A stretch of 10,304 bases of DNA from Alphaproteobacteria bacterium (GTDB lineage: Bacteria > Pseudomonadota > Alphaproteobacteria > VGEJ01): the NCBI GenBank assembly GCA_016869335.1, contig VGEJ01000063.1, forward strand, positions 1 to 10,304. The letters are read 5' to 3'. This document shows positions 6,962 through 10,304 of this stretch, piece by piece. Position 1 is the stretch's first letter. Each line of letters begins with the position of its first letter. The position numbers and the translations under genes were made by a program. A model generated the notes under the pieces. The model had not been told where the DNA came from and searched no databases. It worked only from the letters and a program-made list of their open reading frames with translations.

Positions 6962-7855
6962 ATGAGCCGCAAGATCATCGTGACCTGCGCGGTCACGGGT
7001 TCCGCCGACACCGTGGCCAGGAACCCAGCGGTTCCGGTCACACCCGAGCAAATCGCGCGCTCCGCGATCGAGGCCGCGAACGCGGGCGCCGCCGTGGTGC
7101 ACGTGCACGTACGCGATCCCAAGACCGGCAAGGCGAGCATGGAGTCCGCGCTCTATGCCGAGACGGCCGAACGCATCCGTGGCAGCAACATCGATGTGGT
7201 GTTGAACCTCACGACGGGGCCCGGGGCACGGCTGAAGCCCGGCATCGATGACCCGCTCACGCCGCAGGACGGCACCTGGTACGTCTCCCCGCACCAGCGT
7301 GTCGCGCACATTCTTGCCCTCAGGCCCGAGATCTGCAGCCTCGATGTCGCGACCATGAACTCGGGCGGCGTGCGCAGCGACAGCATGTTCCTCAACTCGC
7401 CGGGCCATCTCCGCGTCATGGCGGAGGCGATCCGCGATGCCGGCGTCAAGCCCGAGCTGGAGGTGTTCGAGCCCGGCCACATCCTGCTCGCGCGCGAGAT
7501 GATCGAGCACGGACTGATCGAGGAACCGCCGTTCTTCCAGCTCTGCCTCGGCGTCGAGTGGGGAACCCCGGCCACACCCCAGGCGATGGAGTTCATGTCC
7601 CGGCTCCTGCCGCCGGGCGCGCAGTGGGCCGCCTTCGGCATCGCGCGCCAGTCGTTTCCGATGGCGGCGCAGTCGGTGCTGCTCGGCGGGCACGTGCGCG
7701 TCGGCCTCGAGGACAATCTCTACCTCGACCGTGGGATGCTCGCGCCATCGAACGCGGCGCTGGTCGAGAAGGCGACCAAGCTCGTCGAACTCCTCGGCGA
7801 GAGCGTGGCCAGCCCGGATGAAGCCCGCGCCATGATGGGCCTCGCGCCGCGCTGA
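6962..7855 (+). CDS. Beta-keto acid cleavage enzyme (BKACE, DUF849), dehydrocarnitine-cleavage-like branch
   Basis: This 297-residue TIM-barrel enzyme belongs to the family of 3-keto-5-aminohexanoate cleavage enzyme (Kce). Members condense a beta-keto acid with acetyl-CoA to give acetoacetate and a shortened acyl-CoA. Visible: I-I-V-T-C-A-V-T-G at the N-terminus; V-V-H-V-H-V-R-D-P, with His47 and His49 as zinc ligands; the P-V-T-P-E-Q-I-A segment; V-L-N-L-T-T-G; K-P-E-L-E-V-F-E-P-G-H; Q-L-C-L-G-V-E-W-G-T-P-A; L-L-G-G-H-V-R-V-G-L-E-D-N, with Glu250 as third zinc ligand and Arg246 and Asp251 in the spacing known for Kce (Arg226/Glu230/Asp231). The pattern T-G-S-A-D-T-x-A-R-N-P and the Q-L-C-L-G...G-L-E-D-N region resemble, from memory, the Pseudomonas enzyme that splits 3-dehydrocarnitine. 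Asp16 could bind a cationic group of the substrate. No carnitine dehydrogenase or betainyl-CoA thioesterase is in the window, so the substrate may differ. The preceding aminotransferase is the likely source of the keto acid. Confidence 0.92.
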   Translation: MSRKIIVTCAVTGSADTVARNPAVPVTPEQIARSAIEAANAGAAVVHVHVRDPKTGKASMESALYAETAERIRGSNIDVVLNLTTGPGARLKPGIDDPLTPQDGTWYVSPHQRVAHILALRPEICSLDVATMNSGGVRSDSMFLNSPGHLRVMAEAIRDAGVKPELEVFEPGHILLAREMIEHGLIEEPPFFQLCLGVEWGTPATPQAMEFMSRLLPPGAQWAAFGIARQSFPMAAQSVLLGGHVRVGLEDNLYLDRGMLAPSNAALVEKATKLVELLGESVASPDEARAMMGLAPR

Positions 7856-7879
7856 CCCGAGCTCGGGAAGATCCCGTCG

Positions 7880-8800
7880 GTGTCCACCGCGACTGCATCG
7901 CGCGCGATCCCGCTCGCGATGCTGATCACGCAGGGCACCATGTTCGGCGGGCTCCTGTCGGTCAACCGTGTGGCCGCGACCGGCGGGGTGCCGACGCTCG
8001 GCTACGCGTTCTGGCAGGCCTTTGCCGCGGGCGCGATTCTGTTGGCAGCAGGACTCGCGCTCGGCCGTGCGCCCTCGCTCCGCATGGCGCACCTGCGGTT
8101 CTACGTCGCGACCGGCACCCTCGCCTTTGCCGGGCCCTTCGTGGTGCTGGCGTACGTCGCACCGCGCCTGCCCGCCGGCGTCGTGACGCTGGTCATCACG
8201 CTCACGCCCGCCCTGACCTACGTGACGGCGCTGGCGATCGGCAGCGAGCGGTGGCGCGCGCCGAGCCTCATTGGCCTCGCGCTCGGCCTTGCCGGCATCG
8301 CACTTGTCATCATCCCCGGCGGCGGCCTGCCCGCACCGGACATGGCGGGCTGGGTGCTGGTTGCCCTGATCGTGCCCGTCACCTCGGCACTCTCGAACGT
8401 CGTCGCCGAGCGCTTTCGGCCGCCGCGGAGCTCATCGCTGGCGCTGGCCGGCGGCATGCTGTCGGCCGGCGCCGTCGCATTGTTTCCGGTGATGCTGGCG
8501 AGCGGCGAGACCTACCTCTTCCCCGCTCGCTTCGAAGCACATGACTGGGCCGTCGTGATCGCGATCGCGATCAACGCCGCCAACTTCATCCTGTTCTTCG
8601 AGATCGTGCGTCGCGCGGGGGCGGTGTTCTTCTCGCAGTTCAATTATGTTGCCGTAGTCGCCGGCATCATCTGGGGCATGCTCTTGTTCGAGGAACGGCA
8701 CAGTGGCTGGTTGTGGGCCGCCTTGGCGCTGATGCTCGCAGGTTTGGCCCTGGTCAACCGCGGCGCCGCCCACCCGGCGCCCGCGCCGGGCGAGGACTGA
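7880..8800 (+). CDS. EamA/DMT-family membrane transporter (GTG start)
   Basis: This 306-residue inner-membrane protein of the drug/metabolite transporter superfamily has about ten hydrophobic segments in two EamA repeats. The first ends around the I-G-L-A-L-G-L-A-G-I-A-L-V-I-I segment. The second ends with V-V-A-G-I-I-W-G-M-L-L-F-E-E-R followed by L-W-A-A-L-A-L-M-L-A-G-L-A-L-V-N, a typical EamA C-terminus in which the acidic pair precedes the last helix. The start is GTG at 7880, with GGGAAG 9 bases upstream. An alternative in-frame ATG at 7919 (Met14) would still keep the first helix. Members export or exchange amino acids, sugars or metabolites; the substrate here is unknown. Its position between the BKACE and permease genes, with gaps of 24 and 5 bases, implies co-expression with the pathway. 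It may export an intermediate or by-product, or act as a second carrier for the substrate; both are inference. Confidence 0.87.
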   Translation: MSTATASRAIPLAMLITQGTMFGGLLSVNRVAATGGVPTLGYAFWQAFAAGAILLAAGLALGRAPSLRMAHLRFYVATGTLAFAGPFVVLAYVAPRLPAGVVTLVITLTPALTYVTALAIGSERWRAPSLIGLALGLAGIALVIIPGGGLPAPDMAGWVLVALIVPVTSALSNVVAERFRPPRSSSLALAGGMLSAGAVALFPVMLASGETYLFPARFEAHDWAVVIAIAINAANFILFFEIVRRAGAVFFSQFNYVAVVAGIIWGMLLFEERHSGWLWAALALMLAGLALVNRGAAHPAPAPGED

Positions 8801-8805
8801 ACCCG

Positions 8806-9729
8806 ATGGGCGCCTGGCGCGAGATCGTTCAGGTCATGGTCGATGCGATCAGCCTCGGCAGCCTGTACGCGCTCGCCGCACTCGGCATCGGCTTGATCTT
8901 CGGCATCCTGCGGCTGATCAATTTCGCGCACGGCGATCTGATGACGATCGGCGGCTACGCGCTGATCGTGCCCTCGGCAGCGGCGGTGGCCACCGCGTTC
9001 ATCGCCGATTGGCCGACGCCGGCGCTGGTGCTCGCGGTCGTCGCGATCGTCGTCGTGTTCGCCCTGGCGACCGAGGCGGCGGTGTTCCGGCCCTTGCGCA
9101 ACGCCCACCCCGCCGTCCTCCTGATCGGCTCGTTCGCGGTCAGCTTCTTCCTCCAGAATCTCGTCCTGATGATCTACACGAGCCGGGGCAAGACGGTGAA
9201 CCTGTGGCCGGGCCTGTCGGATGCCATCGAGATCGCCGGCGTGCGCACGGCCGCGATCGAGTTCGTGACGATCGGCGTGACGGCGGCTCTGCTCGGCGGG
9301 CTCGCGTTGTTCATGCAGCGGACACGCTATGGCGTCCACATGCGCGCCGCGGCCGAGAACTTCCGCATGGCGCGGCTCTTGGGCGTCAGGGCGAACGTCG
9401 TCATCTCGATCGCGTTCGCCGCCAGCGGGCTGCTCGCCGCCGTCGTCGCGCTCCTGCTGGTCGCGCGCCAGGGCTATCTTTTCTACCGGATGGGAACGCC
9501 GATCGTGATCTTCGCCTTCGTCGCCACGATCATCGGCGGTATGGGCAGCCTCACCGGCGCCGCGCTCGGCGGCTTCGTTCTCGGCATCCTCAGCGTCGTC
9601 CTGCAGGTGGTCCTACCCGATGACATCAAAGCGGCGCGCGATGCCTTCGCGTTCGCGATCGTGGTGCTGCTTCTGCTGGTGCGTCCGGAAGGACTGATCG
9701 CCGGCCGGGTCGCACCGGAGCGCGTGTGA
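8806..9729 (+). CDS. livH: ABC transporter permease, LivH family
   Basis: This 307-residue inner-membrane permease subunit belongs to the branched-chain/hydrophobic amino acid uptake (HAAT) family. Signatures are L-G-S-L-Y-A-L-A-A-L-G-I-G-L-I-F-G-I (17-34), I-N-F-A-H-G-D-L-M (38-46), the cytoplasmic loop R-A-A-A-E-N-x-x-M-A-R-L-L-G-V (from 180), which contacts the ATPase, and G-G-M-G-S-L-T-G-A-A-L-G-G (244-256). The C-terminus V-R-P-E-G-L-I-A-G-R is also typical. ATG 8806 is chosen because the family motif begins there and GAGG lies 10 bases upstream, inside the preceding stop region; upstream codons in the same frame belong to a shadow of the EamA gene. The stop overlaps the next start (TGATG). 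It presumably pairs with the binding protein at 577-1773 and the LivM subunit. The symbol denotes the family; the ligand need not be leucine, isoleucine or valine. Confidence 0.92.
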   Translation: MGAWREIVQVMVDAISLGSLYALAALGIGLIFGILRLINFAHGDLMTIGGYALIVPSAAAVATAFIADWPTPALVLAVVAIVVVFALATEAAVFRPLRNAHPAVLLIGSFAVSFFLQNLVLMIYTSRGKTVNLWPGLSDAIEIAGVRTAAIEFVTIGVTAALLGGLALFMQRTRYGVHMRAAAENFRMARLLGVRANVVISIAFAASGLLAAVVALLLVARQGYLFYRMGTPIVIFAFVATIIGGMGSLTGAALGGFVLGILSVVLQVVLPDDIKAARDAFAFAIVVLLLLVRPEGLIAGRVAPERV

Positions 9730-10304
9730 TGGCGGTCGCGCGCTTGGTGCGGAATGCCTGGCCGGCGCTGTGCCTGGTGACACTGCTACTGGGCCTGGTC
9801 GCCATCATCGACCTCTCGGCGCTCAGCATCATCGAGCTCGCCGCGACGGAAGCGCTGGTCAAGCTGGTGGTGGTCATCGGCCTCTACATCTTCATCGGCA
9901 ACTCGGGCGTGGTTTCCTTCGGGCACATCGCGTTCATGGCGCTCGGTGCCTACATGGCGACATGGCTGACCTGCTGTCCCTCGGTGAAGGGCACGATGAT
10001 GTACGGCCTCCCCGACTTCATCATCGCGACCCAGGTGCCCAACTTCCCAGCGTCGCTCGCGGCCGGCGTGTTGGCGGCGGTGTTCGCGCTCATCGTCGGG
10101 GCGGCGCTGATGCGGCTCTCGGGCATCGGTGCCTCCATCGCCATGTTCGCGGTGCTGATGATCGTTTACGTCGGCTACAGCAACTGGGACCCGGTCACGC
10201 TCGGCCGCAGCTCGATCTATGGGCTGCCGACCTACGTGTCGGTCTGGGTCGCGTTGGCATGGGCGGTGGCCGCGATCGTTGCGGCCCACGCCTATCGGGT
10301 GTCG
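9729..10304 (+). CDS. livM: ABC transporter permease, LivM family (3' end outside window)
   Basis: The first 192 residues of a LivM-type permease are present, running open through the right edge. The ATG at 9729 shares one base with the livH stop (TGATG), so translation is probably coupled. After a short positive N-terminus come a first hydrophobic helix (about 12-27) and a second leading into G-N-S-G-V-V-S-F-G-H-I-A-F-M-A-L-G-A-Y-M (57-76), matching the family's G-Q-x-S-L-G-H-A-A-F-M-G-I-G-A-Y. A polar loop carries a Cys-Cys pair and P-S-V-K-G-T-M-M-Y-G-L-P-D-F. It is followed by another helix pair, and then M-R-L-S-G-I-G-A-S-I-A-M-F-A-V and L-G-R-S-S-I-Y-G-L-P, which replace the common R-L-x-G-x-Y-F-A and T-G-G-x-x-G-L-x-x-I-P motifs. 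LivG and LivF ATPases would be expected further right. Confidence 0.88.
   Translation, partial: MAVARLVRNAWPALCLVTLLLGLVAIIDLSALSIIELAATEALVKLVVVIGLYIFIGNSGVVSFGHIAFMALGAYMATWLTCCPSVKGTMMYGLPDFIIATQVPNFPASLAAGVLAAVFALIVGAALMRLSGIGASIAMFAVLMIVYVGYSNWDPVTLGRSSIYGLPTYVSVWVALAWAVAAIVAAHAYRVS

Noticed and set aside
5567..8092. Long 841-residue open frame on the minus strand
   Set aside because: It is antisense to the aminotransferase and BKACE genes, both of which have full catalytic motifs. Its composition is that of a shadow frame.
8713..8805. Longer start for the LivH permease
   Set aside because: These codons overlap the EamA gene and encode an Arg/Pro-rich stretch, whereas the LivH homology starts at Met 8806.

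Overview
The window is GC-rich (about two thirds G+C by eye), densely coding and entirely on the + strand. Strong GC bias at third codon positions and the mix of families suggest a soil or aquatic proteobacterium, most likely an alphaproteobacterium. This is inference; no rRNA or other marker gene is present.

Layout: (1) 1-501, the C-terminal end of a hydantoinase/oxoprolinase HyuA-type subunit cut by the left edge. (2) 577-1773, a secreted branched-chain-amino-acid-type (Peripla_BP_6) substrate-binding protein, followed by a very stable GC hairpin. (3) 1854-5618, a HyuA-HyuB fusion of 1254 residues, arranged like 5-oxoprolinase. (4) 5618-6949, a class III PLP aminotransferase of the glutamate-1-semialdehyde aminomutase / beta-amino-acid transaminase type. 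(5) 6962-7855, a beta-keto acid cleavage enzyme (BKACE, DUF849), closest by eye to the dehydrocarnitine-cleaving branch. (6) 7880-8800, an EamA/DMT-type transporter. (7) 8806-9729 LivH-like and 9729-10304 (open at the right edge) LivM-like ABC permease subunits. The ATPases LivG/LivF are not in the window and would be expected to the right.

From the binding protein on, the genes are nearly contiguous (gaps of 80, -1, 12, 24, 5 and -1 bases), so they look like one operon. Read together they suggest an uptake-and-degradation unit: binding protein plus LivHM import a small amide or lactam-like compound; HyuAB opens a cyclic amide at the cost of ATP; the aminotransferase removes the amine, plausibly from a beta-amino acid because it carries Asn-Ser-Arg where GSA aminomutases have Asn-Ser-Pro; and the BKACE splits the resulting beta-keto acid with acetyl-CoA to acetoacetate and a new acyl-CoA. 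Each family assignment is well supported, but the substrate and the order of steps are inferred. I found no CRISPR, tRNA, mobile element, phage gene or defence system.
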